Shown here: positions 16,808 through 33,419 of the stretch, one piece after another | Layout: each line of letters opens with the position of its first letter | Position numbering within the stretch: the first letter of the stretch is position 1 | Notes under the pieces: model-generated | The model's database searches: none | Told to the model about the DNA's origin: nothing | What the model saw: the letters and a program-made list of their open reading frames with translations, nothing else | Source: Deinococcus budaensis | GTDB taxonomy: Bacteria; Deinococcota; Deinococci; Deinococcales; Deinococcaceae | Reading direction: 5' to 3' | NCBI RefSeq assembly: GCF_014201885.1 | Contig: NZ_JACHFN010000003.1 | Coordinates: 124,001 to 188,000, forward strand | DNA length: 64,000 bases | Translations under genes and position numbers: made by a program

Positions 16808-17427
16808 AGCGTCACCAGCCCGTCCGGCGTTTCGAGCGTGGCTGCCAGCTCCGGCTGGGGCGCCTCGTAGACCTCCACCTCACCGGCCAGGGCCAGCCGG
16901 TCCAGCATGGCCCGCAGCCCGTCCGGGTCGGGGGTGCCCAGGCGCAGGGTGAGCAGGCGCACCCCGGCGTCGGGCAGGCGCGTGGGCGGGGGCGGCGTGT
17001 GCCACGCGATCAGGCTGGGGATGACCCCGCCGCCCGGCAGGGAGCCGTCGGCCGGGACGCTGAGCGTCCAGCGGTTCTCGCCGCGCGACAACTCCAGCGC
17101 CTCTCCGTGCGGCGCGGGGCCGGGGCTGCCCAGCGCAGGCACCCGCGCGACCCAGTGGAGCAGCAGGGGGCCGTCTTCCAGCCGTTCTTGCGTGCCGGGC
17201 GTGTCCAGCCCGAACCAGCGTGGACGGGCCGGAGCCGGAGCCGCCGGGTTCACCGCGATAACTTCCAGGTACGCGGCCGGCCCCAGCGACAGCAGCGCGT
17301 TGTGGGTGCCGAACAGGGCGTGTTCGCCGCCAGGCTGCGTGGGCACGCCCAGGCGGCCTTCCAGCCACGCCCGGCCTTCGTCCAGCGTGCGGGCGGCGAT
17401 CACGAGGTGGTCGAGGGTGGCCGTCAT
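16804..17427 (-). CDS. Glyoxalase-like (VOC) domain protein
   Basis: Two-module vicinal-oxygen-chelate fold protein of the glyoxalase-like subgroup, 207 aa. It opens with [24 protein letters not shown] and continues with [20 protein letters not shown], both typical. The enzymatic role is unknown. Start ATG 17427 has TATCCT exactly 6 bases upstream. It is the first gene of a two-gene operon with the overlapping Nudix gene. Confidence 0.82.
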   Translation of the reverse strand: MTATLDHLVIAARTLDEGRAWLEGRLGVPTQPGGEHALFGTHNALLSLGPAAYLEVIAVNPAAPAPARPRWFGLDTPGTQERLEDGPLLLHWVARVPALGSPGPAPHGEALELSRGENRWTLSVPADGSLPGGGVIPSLIAWHTPPPPTRLPDAGVRLLTLRLGTPDPDGLRAMLDRLALAGEVEVYEAPQPELAATLETPDGLVTL

Positions 17428-17433
17428 GGGGGC

Positions 17434-17439
17434 AGGATA
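17434..17439 (-). promoter_or_regulatory. -10 element TATCCT of the VOC-Nudix operon, leaderless-type
   Basis: TATCCT with a 6-base gap to the ATG at 17427 on the minus strand. Confidence 0.55.
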
Positions 17440-17459
17440 GCCGGAGCGCCCCGGACCCC

Positions 17460-18737
<1,278 letters not shown>

Positions 18738-18744
18738 GCCGGGA

Positions 18745-18750
18745 AGCCTA
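18745..18750 (-). promoter_or_regulatory. -10 element TAGGCT of the FAD oxidoreductase, leaderless-type
   Basis: TAGGCT, 7 bases before the ATG at 18737 on the minus strand. Confidence 0.5.
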
Positions 18751-18915
18751 GCAGGGGCGCGCCGCGCGTTCAGGACCCGGGCACCTGCCCAGAGCGCGGC
18801 CGAGGGAGCCTGACCTCCCCACCGGGGTCTTTGGCTGCGGCGACCAGCCTGGCCACGCGGCGAGGCGGCAAACGACCGGACGCAGGCCGGGGCGGTCGGC
18901 CCGCCGGGCAGGCGT

Positions 18916-19308
18916 TCAGGGACCGCGCCCCTGGGCCAGCGGGCGGCCCTCCAGGTCCGCGACGCTGAAGGCGTAGCTCTGCGGCTTCAGGTCGCGCCAG
19001 CCGACCCGCAGGTCCAGACAGGACTCCGGCAGCCGCACGTCGCGGGCGGCAGGGTAGCTTCCCGCGTCCTGGCGGTGGGTTTCCAGCACCCGGTCCAGGT
19101 CGTTCGCGCAGTGCTGCCCGGCCGCGCGCATCACGACCTCGTCCGGGCGGGAGCCGGAGACCGCGCCCGACCCGGCGTCCCCCAGCGCCTGAACCTGGGC
19201 TTCCAGCGCCGCCACCCTGGCCGCCAGCCGGGCCGTCTCGGCGCGGGCCTCCCGGTCCTGACAGCCGCTCAGCAACGCCGGCAGCAGCAGAGGAAAGACG
19301 CGCCACAT
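18916..19308 (-). CDS. Predicted lipoprotein with coiled coil
   Basis: A 130-residue protein with a lipoprotein signal peptide ([10 protein letters not shown], lipid Cys at residue 16). A heptad-like Ala/Leu/Glu helix follows (about 20-43), then a globular end with two Cys (HCANDLD and SCLDLRV) that may form a disulfide; this end loosely recalls pilin-like domains. No family recognised. TAGCCT lies 6 bases before the ATG. Confidence 0.7.
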   Translation of the reverse strand: MWRVFPLLLPALLSGCQDREARAETARLAARVAALEAQVQALGDAGSGAVSGSRPDEVVMRAAGQHCANDLDRVLETHRQDAGSYPAARDVRLPESCLDLRVGWRDLKPQSYAFSVADLEGRPLAQGRGP

Positions 19309-19314
19309 GCCCGC

Positions 19315-19320
19315 AGGCTA
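19315..19320 (-). promoter_or_regulatory. -10 element TAGCCT of the lipoprotein gene, leaderless-type
   Basis: TAGCCT with a 6-base gap to the ATG at 19308 on the minus strand. Confidence 0.5.
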
Positions 19321-19397
19321 GCGGGCGCCGCCCCCGCCCCGCGCGGCATGAGCAAACGCTCAAGGCCCCGGGGGTCAGCGCCCGGCTGCGCCCCGGC

Positions 19398-20630
19398 TCA
19401 GCGGTCGAGCACGCTCACAACTTCCACGTGGCTGGTCTGGGGGTAAAAGTCGTGCGGGGTCACCGACCCCAGCTTCCACCCGCGCTGCACGAAGCCCCCC
19501 ACGTCCCGCGCCCAGGTCGCGGGGTCACAGCTCACGTACACCAGGCGGTCGGCGGTGCTGGCCTGGATGTGCTCGCGGGCCTCCGGCTCCAGCCCGGCGC
19601 GGGGCGGGTCCACCACGATCACGTCCACGCCGATCTCGCTGAAGCGGGCCGCGTCGCCGCTGCGGTAGGTCACGTTGCGCTCGCCGCTCAGGGCCGCCGC
19701 CTGCCGCCCCCGCGCCAGGGCTTCCGGGGCCGAGTCCAGCACGGTCACGCGGTTAAAGCGGGGCGACAGGTGCCGCCCGATGGCCCCCGAGCCGCCGTAG
19801 AGGTCCACCGCGTGCGTGCCCTCCCCGGCCAGCTCCGCCGCGCGGAGGTACGCCAGCCCCGCCGCTTCGGGGTTCACCTGCGCGAAGCCGGTCGCGGTCA
19901 CGCTAACCTGCACGCGCCCAAACTGCTCCTGCACCTCAGACTCGCCCGCGATCAGGCGCACGCCCGCCCCGAAGCGCCGCCCGGCGGGTTCCGCAAGGCT
20001 CACGCCGACCACCCCCGCGTCCATCAGGTGATCGGAGGCCCGCAAGAAGACGCGCGGCTCGCCCGCCCCGATCAGGGCCGCGACCACTTCCCCCGTCAGG
20101 CGGCTGGCGCGGAAGGCGACCTCGGTGGCGGGGTCGAGTTGCTCGGGGTCGATCCGGTCCATCACCGCCTGAATCGCCTCCATGACGAGCGGGTCCTGGC
20201 CGACGGGTTGCGGGTCCCGGCCCCGGCGCTCACGGTAGGCGAGGCCCCCCGGCGTCACGAGGTACTGCGCCGTGTTGCGGTAGCGCCACTCGTGCGGGCT
20301 GGCGACCGTCTCCCCCACCTCATGCCGCAGCTTGGCGATGCGGGTCAGCGCCTCTTCCACGAAACCGCGTTTGTAGCGCAGTTGCGCCGGGTAGGAGGCA
20401 TGCGCGAGGTCCACCGTGGGGAGGTCCGGCGCCTCCACCCGGTCAGGGCTGGGCGTCAGCACCCGGCGGGTCACGCCCTGGCGCACGCCCCGGCCCGCGC
20501 GAATCTCGGCCTCGACCCGTTCGCCGGGCAGGGCGCCGCGCACCAGCACCACGCCGGACTCGTCCCGGGACAGACCCAGCCCCCCGGCGACCAGTTTTTC
20601 GATTTCCAGCGTGAGCAGAGCGTCAGACAT
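19398..20630 (-). CDS. Class I SAM-dependent RNA (uracil-5-)methyltransferase, TrmA/RlmC/RlmD family
   Basis: Methylates a uridine in tRNA or 23S rRNA. The N-terminal TRAM domain (about 1-60) is followed by the methyltransferase domain: SAM-binding [15 protein letters not shown], motif [10 protein letters not shown], catalytic nucleophile [10 protein letters not shown], and the C-terminal [16 protein letters not shown]. Length 410 aa. The four Fe-S cluster Cys found in RlmD-type enzymes are absent: the region before [17 protein letters not shown] has none. The exact target base cannot be assigned. Confidence 0.9.
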   Translation of the reverse strand: MSDALLTLEIEKLVAGGLGLSRDESGVVLVRGALPGERVEAEIRAGRGVRQGVTRRVLTPSPDRVEAPDLPTVDLAHASYPAQLRYKRGFVEEALTRIAKLRHEVGETVASPHEWRYRNTAQYLVTPGGLAYRERRGRDPQPVGQDPLVMEAIQAVMDRIDPEQLDPATEVAFRASRLTGEVVAALIGAGEPRVFLRASDHLMDAGVVGVSLAEPAGRRFGAGVRLIAGESEVQEQFGRVQVSVTATGFAQVNPEAAGLAYLRAAELAGEGTHAVDLYGGSGAIGRHLSPRFNRVTVLDSAPEALARGRQAAALSGERNVTYRSGDAARFSEIGVDVIVVDPPRAGLEPEAREHIQASTADRLVYVSCDPATWARDVGGFVQRGWKLGSVTPHDFYPQTSHVEVVSVLDR

Positions 20631-20660
20631 ATGGGGGACAGGGTAGCGCGGGCAGAGGGG

Positions 20661-21386
20661 TCAGAACGGCCCGAGCGTCTCCCCCACCACCCGCGCCCAC
20701 TGCTCCCCGTCCGGCACGTGGGTCAGACCCGGCATCTCCAGCAGTCGCGCCCCCGCCCGCGCCGCCAGCGTGCGCCCCAGCTCCGGCGGGCAGATGCGGT
20801 CCTCGGGGCCGAGCACCACCCAAGTCGGCCCGCCGATCTGTTCCGCGTGCATGAGGGGCGAGCCGTCCACCCACTGCGCCGGGGTCAGCACCGCGTCGTA
20901 ATAGCGGCGCAGGATGCCCGAACTCGTGCCCGCATACACCCCCCGCAGGTCGGCGGGCGGATTGACCGCAACGGTGCGCCCCGCCCGGTGCCCCTGCGCC
21001 GACGCCAGCAGCGCAACGAGGCCCCCCAACGAGAGGCCCACCACCGCCGTCTGGGTCACCCACGGCTGGGCCTCCAGCCACGCCAGCACCCGCCCGAGGT
21101 CGCCCGGCCCGCTGCGCCCGTAGTCGTCGCACCCGCCCGACCCCCGCCAGCCGCGCAGCGAGAGGCTGAGCGCGTGCCAGCCTGCCGCGTGCAGCAAGCG
21201 GGCTGGGGCCGCCATGTCGGAAGCGTCCTGCCCCCAGCCGTGCAGCAGCAGGGCGACGGGGGCGGGGTGCGGATGACGCCACAAGTAGCCGCCCAGCGTC
21301 ACGTCCCCCGGTGTGTCCTCTCGTGGGGGAAGCGTGAGCCGGGCGGCGTCGGGGATGTCCGGCAGGTCCAGACCGGGCACCCTCAT
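20661..21386 (-). CDS. Alpha/beta hydrolase
   Basis: Soluble serine hydrolase of 241 aa. The nucleophile elbow is GLSLGG (GxSxG), the oxyanion region [11 protein letters not shown], the acid probably in LGPEDRICP and the His in [10 protein letters not shown], giving a full triad. It starts 5 bases after the speA stop and has no promoter of its own, so it is probably co-transcribed with speA. Substrate unknown. Confidence 0.85.
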   Translation of the reverse strand: MRVPGLDLPDIPDAARLTLPPREDTPGDVTLGGYLWRHPHPAPVALLLHGWGQDASDMAAPARLLHAAGWHALSLSLRGWRGSGGCDDYGRSGPGDLGRVLAWLEAQPWVTQTAVVGLSLGGLVALLASAQGHRAGRTVAVNPPADLRGVYAGTSSGILRRYYDAVLTPAQWVDGSPLMHAEQIGGPTWVVLGPEDRICPPELGRTLAARAGARLLEMPGLTHVPDGEQWARVVGETLGPF

Positions 21387-21391
21387 GGGCT

Positions 21392-23302
<1,911 letters not shown>

Positions 23303-23372
23303 GTCAGGCGTCCTCCGTCTATGGGGTAGGCTCGCCGTGCGCGGGGTTCGGAGTAGGCCGGGGGGCAACTCA

Positions 23373-23408
<36 letters not shown>

Positions 23409-23477
23409 GAAATGCCCGGAGGGGTAGGGGTCCAGACGGCAATTGAAAGCCCAGCGGTCAGACGCCGGGGGCAGCGC

Positions 23478-23508
23478 AAGAAAACAGCGAGGCACCGTGG
23501 CACCTCGC
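23478..23508 (-). terminator. Terminator of tRNA-Asp
   Basis: On the minus strand, 16 bases after the tRNA, a hairpin GCGAGGTGC-CACG-GTGCCTCGC (9 pairs including G-T) at 23487-23508 is followed by TGTTTTCTT. Confidence 0.8.
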
Positions 23509-23523
23509 TCTCCCCTCTTCTTC

Positions 23524-23600
<77 letters not shown>

Positions 23601-23625
23601 ACACTGGCGCAGGCCAGCGGAAAGA

Positions 23626-23654
23626 AGAGTACGGGGCGGACGGCGGGAAGTCAA
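23626..23654 (-). promoter_or_regulatory. Promoter of tRNA-Asp
   Basis: TTGACT (23654-23649) and TACTCT (23631-23626) separated by exactly 17 bases on the minus strand, with a predicted start near 23619, 20 bases before the mature tRNA. Confidence 0.8.
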
Positions 23655-23661
23655 GCCGCGT

Positions 23662-23667
23662 TAGGCT
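23662..23667 (+). promoter_or_regulatory. -10 element TAGGCT of the asparaginase gene, leaderless-type
   Basis: TAGGCT with 7 bases to the ATG at 23675; it is divergent from, and close to, the tRNA-Asp promoter. Confidence 0.5.
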
Positions 23668-23674
23668 GGGCCGT

Positions 23675-24664
23675 ATGACACCACAGGCTGGGCAGGTCGT
23701 CTTCACGCGCGGGGGCGTGTCCGAAAGCGTTCATCAGGTCCATGTCGCCGTCGTGGACCCCTCGGGCGGGGTGACCGCCTCGTGCGGGGACGCGGGGCTG
23801 GTGACCTTTCCGCGCTCCAGCTCCAAGCCGGTGCAGGCGCTGCCCCTCGCGCTGGCGGTGCCGGACCTGCCGGACGACGAGCTGGCGATTGCGTGTGCGA
23901 GCCACACCGGAACCCCGGAGCATCTGGCGGTGGTGGAGAGGCTCCTGGCGCGTTCGGGCAGCACGGTGGCCGACTTGCGCTGCGGCACGCACCCGCCCTT
24001 TGACACGGGGGCAGCGGCCGACCTGATTCGCCGGAACGAGCAACCCACGCCCCTGCACCACAACTGCTCCGGCAAGCACGCGGGGATGCTGCTGGCGTGC
24101 GAGCGGAACGGCTGGCCGCGCGAGGGGTACACCGAGCATGGGCACCCGCTGCAAGTCCGCATCCGGGAGTTGCACGCCGAACTGGGCGGGGTGGGGCTGG
24201 ACGACGTGCGAGCGGGGACCGACGGGTGCAGCGTGCCCGCCTTCGCGCTGGCGCTGGACGCCACGGCGCGAATTTTTGCCCGGCTGGCGGCACCTACCGG
24301 GGAACTGGCCCCCGCGCTGGAACGCATCTTCGGAGCGATGACGGCTCACCCCTTTCTGATCGCCGGACCCGGGCGGCTGGACACCACGCTGATGCCGCTG
24401 GTGCCCGGCCTCGCCGCCAAGATGGGAGCGGAGGCCTTTTATGGGCTGGCGCTGCGGGAAACCCCACGCGGGCCGCTGGGCGTGGCCTTCAAGATCGCGG
24501 ACGGCGGCGAGCGGGCGCGGCCCCACGTCGCCCTGGCGGTGCTGGAAGCGCTGGGCGCGCCCATGACAGACAAGATGCGGACCCTCGCCCCCGCCGCGCT
24601 GACGAACTGGGCTGGGCGTGAGGTCGGCGGGGTGGAGGTGACGCTGCCGCTGGAGGGGGTATAG
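23675..24664 (+). CDS. L-asparaginase II family protein
   Basis: Member of the asparaginase II family first described in Rhizobium etli, predicted to hydrolyse asparagine to aspartate and ammonia; it is unrelated to the E. coli AnsB type. Family blocks seen: FPRSSSKPVQALPLAL (residues 51-66), CASHTGTPEHLAVVE, HHNCSGKHAGMLLACERN and GTDGCSVPAFAL. The Ser/Lys and Cys/His sets characteristic of the fold are present. Length 329 aa. No signal peptide, so cytoplasmic. Confidence 0.88.
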   Translation: MTPQAGQVVFTRGGVSESVHQVHVAVVDPSGGVTASCGDAGLVTFPRSSSKPVQALPLALAVPDLPDDELAIACASHTGTPEHLAVVERLLARSGSTVADLRCGTHPPFDTGAAADLIRRNEQPTPLHHNCSGKHAGMLLACERNGWPREGYTEHGHPLQVRIRELHAELGGVGLDDVRAGTDGCSVPAFALALDATARIFARLAAPTGELAPALERIFGAMTAHPFLIAGPGRLDTTLMPLVPGLAAKMGAEAFYGLALRETPRGPLGVAFKIADGGERARPHVALAVLEALGAPMTDKMRTLAPAALTNWAGREVGGVEVTLPLEGV

Positions 24665-24719
24665 GGCACGGCCCCAGGCGCACCGAAAAGGTCCCTTCAG
24701 AAAAATTCGCCTGCATACC

Positions 24720-24748
24720 TTGACCTGCCCTGCATTCCGCGCTAAAGT
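24720..24748 (+). promoter_or_regulatory. Strong promoter immediately upstream of a terminator hairpin
   Basis: TTGACC (24720-24725) and TAAAGT (24743-24748) with 17-base spacing. The predicted start (~24755) is only 3 bases before the hairpin at 24758, so most transcripts would stop after about 27 nt unless the hairpin is overcome. Confidence 0.65.
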
Positions 24749-24757
24749 GTTTTCATC

Positions 24758-24781
24758 ACCGCCCGAAGAGGCGGTTTTTTT
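24758..24781 (+). terminator. Intrinsic terminator just after the promoter at 24720
   Basis: Stem ACCGCC/GGCGGT (24758-24763 and 24770-24775) with loop CGAAGA and a T7 tail. It is 93 bases after the asparaginase stop, so it could end that gene's transcript or act on the 24720 promoter. Confidence 0.8.
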
Positions 24782-24846
24782 GTGGCCTCTGCCCGAGCGG
24801 CGCGGCTGGACCACGGGGCAGCAGGCGCCGCACGGTCCGGGGGCAG

Positions 24847-24852
24847 TACCCT
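24847..24852 (+). promoter_or_regulatory. -10 element TACCCT of the serine hydrolase gene, leaderless-type
   Basis: TACCCT with a 6-base gap to the ATG at 24859. Confidence 0.5.
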
Positions 24853-24858
24853 GCGTCC

Positions 24859-25875
<1,017 letters not shown>

Positions 25876-25920
25876 GCTGCGGGGGGGGGGAAAAAAGGCC
25901 AGTGGACGCCGCTGCGGGCG

Positions 25921-27027
25921 CTACGGCACCAGCCAGGCGAGCGCGCGGGCCTCATTCAGGCTGCCCAGCAGCAGCGCCGGGTTCCAGTTGGCGCCCTGGC
26001 CCAGGCCCAGCACGGTGTCGTAGCTCGTCAGGGTGGTGCGGGTCAGGGCGTAGAGGTTGCCGTCGGGGGCGAAGGTCAGGTCACGCAGGTCAGAGACGGT
26101 GGTCACGGTGGCCGCCGTGGTCCGCGCGCCGTCCCACAGCCGCAGGGGCTGGGCACCCAGGCCGCTGCCGCCGCCATCGCGCCACGCGGCGATCAGGTTG
26201 CCCCCCACCCCGCTGCCCGCCGAGGTCCACACCCGGTCCACCCGGTCCCCGCCGAAGGCCCGCAGCGCCGCTGCCGCGTCGGGCACCCCGCTGGTGTTCA
26301 GCGGCTGCACGCCGGTATCGGTGGCCGCGTAGACGGTGGTTCCGTTCGCGGCCGGGGCGAGGTCGCGAATCGCGGGGCTGGGCACCGGAGCGCTGACGTC
26401 CGCGCGGGTGGAGCCAGTCGTGCTCGGGGCGATCCGCAGCACCTCGCTGCCGCCGCCGATGGCCGGGCGGGCCAGAATGCCGATGTCCACGCCGTTCTCG
26501 CGCACCAGCGCCAGCCGCGTGGGCGGCACGTCGGTCCCGACCGGCGAGAAGGCGCCGCTCGCCACCGCCCGCCACACCAGCGCCCCGTCGGTGCGGTACA
26601 GGGCGAGCTGCTGCACGCCGACCGGCACGCCGCCCGACTCGCACTGGCTGAGGGTGAGCAGCCGGTCACGCGCGGCATTGAGCACTGTTGCCCGCAGGCA
26701 AGGCGGGGCCGTGAAACCGGGCGCGTCGAAGGGAGCGGCGAAGGGTCGCGGGTCTCCCAGGTTCACGTCGCGGCTCTCGATGCCTGCCGCCAGCGTCAGC
26801 GCCAGCCGCTTGCCGCCGGGCAGGGTGTCGAGGGTCACGCCTCCCGACACGGTCACGTTTGCCTCGGCCGGGGGCGGGGCCGTGCCCAGGCTGCCGGTGG
26901 TGACGGTGCGCAGGGTGGTGCCCCCGCCTTCCAGCACCGCGAGGCGGATGGGCGGCTGGCTCTCCACGGTGCCGGTACAGGCGGCGAGCAGCAGCGCGGT
27001 CAGGGGCAGGCACAGCAGGCGTTTCAT
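25921..27027 (-). CDS. Predicted lipoprotein with beta-propeller-like repeats
   Basis: A 368-residue lipoprotein: MKRLLCLPLTALLLAAC gives a lipobox with lipid Cys at 17. The body has repeated short beta motifs with aromatic/Gly turns (DRVDRVWTSAGSGVGG and LRDLTFAPDGNLYAL), as in beta-propellers. Family not recognised. It starts 16 bases after the LptD-like stop with GGAGG 8 bases upstream of the ATG, so it is the third gene of an envelope operon. Confidence 0.75.
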   Translation of the reverse strand: MKRLLCLPLTALLLAACTGTVESQPPIRLAVLEGGGTTLRTVTTGSLGTAPPPAEANVTVSGGVTLDTLPGGKRLALTLAAGIESRDVNLGDPRPFAAPFDAPGFTAPPCLRATVLNAARDRLLTLSQCESGGVPVGVQQLALYRTDGALVWRAVASGAFSPVGTDVPPTRLALVRENGVDIGILARPAIGGGSEVLRIAPSTTGSTRADVSAPVPSPAIRDLAPAANGTTVYAATDTGVQPLNTSGVPDAAAALRAFGGDRVDRVWTSAGSGVGGNLIAAWRDGGGSGLGAQPLRLWDGARTTAATVTTVSDLRDLTFAPDGNLYALTRTTLTSYDTVLGLGQGANWNPALLLGSLNEARALAWLVP

Positions 27028-27043
27028 GGCGGGGTCCTCCGGT

Positions 27044-29879
<2,836 letters not shown>

Positions 29880-29890
<11 letters not shown>

Positions 29891-31127
29891 GCGGTCCCTC
29901 CCAGGCCAGGGCCGGCAACAGCGCAGACGGCCGGGGCCGGGGCCGCGCCCCCGCCCCCGCCAGCGCGGGGCGCCCGGCTCCCCCTCCCGGCGCCGCCGCC
30001 AGCATCCCCAGCGACGTGCCGGGATAGTAGAAACTCAGAATCTGCGTATGGGCCTGCCCCGCCCGCGCCAGCCCCAGCGCTCCGTACTGCGAGAGGCCCA
30101 CCCCGTGCCCCGAGCCGGACCCCTCCACGACCAGCGGCGTGCCCGGCCCCACCGGGCCGCTGAGGGTAACCCGGCTGCTGGACGCCCCCAGCGAGCGCAC
30201 GAACCCGCCCGCGTCGGCGCCCGTGAGGCGGGCCACGCCGGACGCGCCCGTCAGCGTGACCTCCTGCACCCGGCCCGAGGCGCTGGCGCGCGAGACCCGC
30301 ACGTCGCGCAGGGTGCCCAGCCGCACCCGGTAGCGCGTGGCGACCTCGGTCACCTTCGCGGCGCTCGCCTCGACCCGCCAGCGGGCGCGTGGGCTGAGGG
30401 CCGAGTGGGGATCAGGCTGGGCGACCAGGTACGGCAGCTCGGTGCCCCACACCTCCGCGCTCGACGCCGTGTAGCCGCCCGAGTCGCTGGAAAAGTAGGT
30501 GCTGGCGGGCCTGCCCCCGTAGGCCACGACCTGCCCGGCGGTCGCCTGAATCGCCGCGTCGGCGCTGGGCTTTTCCACGCTGACCCCCCGGTAGACCTGG
30601 CAGCTCTCGGTCGCGCAGGTGTCAAAGGGCAGCGCCGGGTTGATGCGCGCCGCCACGTAGGTCCGCGCGATCACGGCCTGGGCGGCCAGGGCGGCGGCGG
30701 GCCACGAGGTCGGCATCTCGGCGGGCACCACCCCGCGCAGGTAGTCCTCCACGTCGAGCACGTTGATGCCCTGCACCCCGCCGCGCTCGGCCCGCAGCAG
30801 CACGCCGCCCCGGTAGGTCTTTCCGGCGATCTCGACCGTGCTGACCGGGGTGGGAGGCAGGTACAGCGTCGCGCTGCCGGTGTCCTGCCCGCTCAGGGTC
30901 AGGGTGGCCCCCCGAACGCCGACCGTCCAGGCTGCGGGCGCCGGGGCCGGAGCCACCTGGCCGGGCGCCGCCGGGGCGGCGGGCGTGGGCGGCAGCCGCA
31001 CCGTGAGCTGCGGGGCGCTGGCGACGAGCACCCGCACCGTCACCGCCTGGGCACCTGTTCCGGCCGTCACCGTGAGCGCCAGGAAGAGCGCCAGGGACTG
31101 GCCCGGGGAAACCTTGGGGAAGCGCAT
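29880..31127 (-). CDS. SpoIID/LytB domain protein (peptidoglycan-associated)
   Basis: Exported protein of 415 aa. The start is ATG 31127 (signal peptide SLALFLALTVTAGTGAQA); upstream in-frame codons look non-coding. A Pro/Ala linker (about 45-65) precedes the SpoIID/LytB domain with hallmark DVEDYLRGVVPAEMPTSWP and ALAAQAVIARTYVA, then TYFSSDSGGYT and the end motif GHGVGLSQYGA. In Bacillus such domains cut denuded glycan strands or enhance amidases. It is the first gene of the envelope operon. A TATACT lies 10 bases upstream of the ATG. Confidence 0.9.
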
Positions 31128-31210
31128 GAGTGGGCCGAGTATACGCAGCCGCTTCTGTGCCCGGCCTGACAGCGGCGTGAGAGACCTCCCGGAGGCGGCG
31201 GGCAGGCGGC

Positions 31211-32422
31211 ATGATGGGCGCCATGACAGCCGGGGCCAGGACAACCGGGGGGAGCGGGGCGGGGCAGCCAGCACAGGAGCCAGGGCGGGTCTGGGCGCAT
31301 GTCGGCCAGCCGTTCGCGGAGCGGGACTACGACGTGGTGATTGTCGGCGCGGGGCGCATGGGGGCTGCCTGCGCGCTGTTCCTGCGGCGGCTGGCGCCCG
31401 CGCTGCGGCTGCTGCTCGTCGAGCGCGGCGGGCTGCCCAACGAGGACGGCGCGACGATCCTGGCGCCGGGCGTGTGGACCGCCCTGGACGTGCCGCCGGG
31501 CCGGGAGGCCGAGGCCCACTGGACCCGCGCGAACCTGCTCGGGGACCCCACGGCCAGGCCCTGCCCCCTGCTGAGCCTGCACGCGGAGGAGGGACCCGGC
31601 CGCGTGCCCACCCCGCACCTGCTTGCCCGCTTCCCGCAGGCGGCTCCCCTCCTGGACCCCCGGGCGCTCCCCTGGGCCGAGCTGGACGGGGAGGCCGCGA
31701 CCTACCGCCCCGGCGCGGTGGCGCTGGCCTGCGGGCAGGGCGCGGTGCGGGCCGGGGCCGACCTGCTGCTGAACACCCAGGCGGGGCTGACGCCGGGCGG
31801 CGTGTGCCTCGAGCGCCTGACTCTCACCAACACCCACCAGATCGTGACCCACGAGACGCACGAGCTGCGCGCCGGGCGGGTGATCATGGCGACCGGCGCC
31901 GAGGGACCGCACGCCGCCGAGCACGACCTCGGCGTGCCCACCGCGCATGGCCGGGCCTACCGCCAGTTCCCGCGCCTGAACACCCCCAGCGGCGACGAGA
32001 CGCCTGTGCTGCGCGCGGGCGGCCTGACCCTGCGCCCCCTGCACGGCGGCTTCACCGTGGTGCCGCCCCTGCACCACCGCGACCCCCACGGCTACGTCCC
32101 CACCGGGGGCCGCCTGACCGGGGTGCCCGTCGGCCTGCGCCGCGAGACCCTGGAGGACCTGATCGGCCTGATGGACGCCCTGCCCCCGCTGGCGACCGGG
32201 GCGCTGGAGGTGGGCCGCAGCCTCGCGGACGTGCCGGGCGCCTGGCTCGCCCTGCCGGGAGGCCGGGTGGACGCCCCGCCGACCCACCAGCCCCTGACCG
32301 ACAGCGTTCACCTGCTGCTCGGCGGCCCGCACGCCGACACGCTGGGCCTGGCGGTGGCCTACGACCTGGCCGCTACCGTGGCGGGGGTGGAGACGAGGCC
32401 GTGGGCGGGGCAGGAGGGGTGA
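31211..32422 (+). CDS. FAD-dependent oxidoreductase (DAO-like)
   Basis: Flavoprotein of about 400 aa with the Rossmann motif DVVIVGAGRMGAACALFLRRL near residues 41-61 and acidic-end LLLVERGGLPNEDGAT, as in the D-amino-acid/glycine oxidase family. The C-terminal FAD contact is LLLGGPHADTLGLAVAYDLAATV. Three ATGs (31211, 31214, 31223) compete; 31211 is used here because GGAGG at 31191-31195 is nearer. The first ~38 residues are low-complexity and dispensable for the fold. Substrate unknown. Confidence 0.8.
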   Translation: MMGAMTAGARTTGGSGAGQPAQEPGRVWAHVGQPFAERDYDVVIVGAGRMGAACALFLRRLAPALRLLLVERGGLPNEDGATILAPGVWTALDVPPGREAEAHWTRANLLGDPTARPCPLLSLHAEEGPGRVPTPHLLARFPQAAPLLDPRALPWAELDGEAATYRPGAVALACGQGAVRAGADLLLNTQAGLTPGGVCLERLTLTNTHQIVTHETHELRAGRVIMATGAEGPHAAEHDLGVPTAHGRAYRQFPRLNTPSGDETPVLRAGGLTLRPLHGGFTVVPPLHHRDPHGYVPTGGRLTGVPVGLRRETLEDLIGLMDALPPLATGALEVGRSLADVPGAWLALPGGRVDAPPTHQPLTDSVHLLLGGPHADTLGLAVAYDLAATVAGVETRPWAGQEG

Positions 32423-32606
32423 GACGGCCTCCGGTGGAGAGGCGCTGACAACCATCTCCAAAGGGACGTGCCAAGCGGCCCAGCAGAGGAGAAAAAAGGG
32501 CGGTATCCGGGGGAGCAGGCGCGTTGTCGGCAGCAGCATGGGTTTGCCGCATCGGCGCGGGGGAAGACCGCTGTCAGGCCCGGCCCACGCGTGGCTAAAT
32601 GGCGCC

Positions 32607-33386
32607 ATGTTCCCTCCTGCGGCCCCTCCTGCGGCTCAGCGGTCCTGGCTTTTGCGGATGACCTGGCTGGACCTGTGTTTCATGCACTGGCCGGTGCCCG
32701 CCGGGGCGCTGGCGGCCAGTCTGCCGCCGGGCGTCCAGCTCGACCTGTGGGAGGGGCAGGCCTGGCTGGGGGCCGTGCCCTTCCGGATGGCCGGGGTCGC
32801 TCCCCGCTTCAGCCCGGACGTGCCGGGGGTCAGCGCCTTCCCCGAGTTGAACCTGCGCACCTACGTGACGGTCCAGGGGGTTCCCGGCGTGTGGTTCTAC
32901 TCGCTGGACGCGGCCCAACCGCTCGCGGTGCGGCTGGCACGCGGCCTCTTTCACCTGCCGTATTTCGACGCCCGGATGTGGGCCGACCGGCGCGGCGAGG
33001 TCACCCGCTACGCCAGCCTGCGTACCCACCGCCACGCGCCGCCGGGGCGCTTCGCGGCGGCTTTCCGGCCCGTCGGCCCGGTGTTCGGGGCGGCGCCCGG
33101 AACCCTGGAGCACTGGCTGACCGACCGCCTCTTCCTGTACAGCGCGGACCGCAGGGGGCGACTCTACGGGGGCCGGGTCCACCACGGACCCTGGCCGCTG
33201 CGCCGGGCCGAAGCGCAGATCGCGGAAAACACCCTGGCCGGGCCGCTGAACCTGAGGCTGGAGGGCGACCCCCACCTGCTGTACTCGGCGCGCCTGGAGG
33301 TGCGGGCCGACTGGCTCACCCGGGTCGGCCCCGCCGGGGCGTTCCACCCGGCAGCCGGAGCCAGCGCTGAGCCTGGGCAGTGGTGA
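32607..33386 (+). CDS. DUF2071 (YqjF family) protein
   Basis: A 259-residue soluble protein of the DUF2071/YqjF family, of unknown function. Characteristic features are the opening (WLDLCFMHWPVPAGAL) that resembles the family W-x-x-L-x-F-x-H-W motif, VPFRMAGVAPRF, and FPELNLRTYVTVQGVPGVWFYSLDA. The ATG at 32607 is preferred; a CTAAAT hexamer ends 6 bases before it. It converges on the aldo/keto reductase with a 33-base gap. Confidence 0.85.
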   Translation: MFPPAAPPAAQRSWLLRMTWLDLCFMHWPVPAGALAASLPPGVQLDLWEGQAWLGAVPFRMAGVAPRFSPDVPGVSAFPELNLRTYVTVQGVPGVWFYSLDAAQPLAVRLARGLFHLPYFDARMWADRRGEVTRYASLRTHRHAPPGRFAAAFRPVGPVFGAAPGTLEHWLTDRLFLYSADRRGRLYGGRVHHGPWPLRRAEAQIAENTLAGPLNLRLEGDPHLLYSARLEVRADWLTRVGPAGAFHPAAGASAEPGQW

Positions 33387-33419
33387 GCTGGGCTGGGGCC
33401 GACGCGACCCCGAAAAGCC

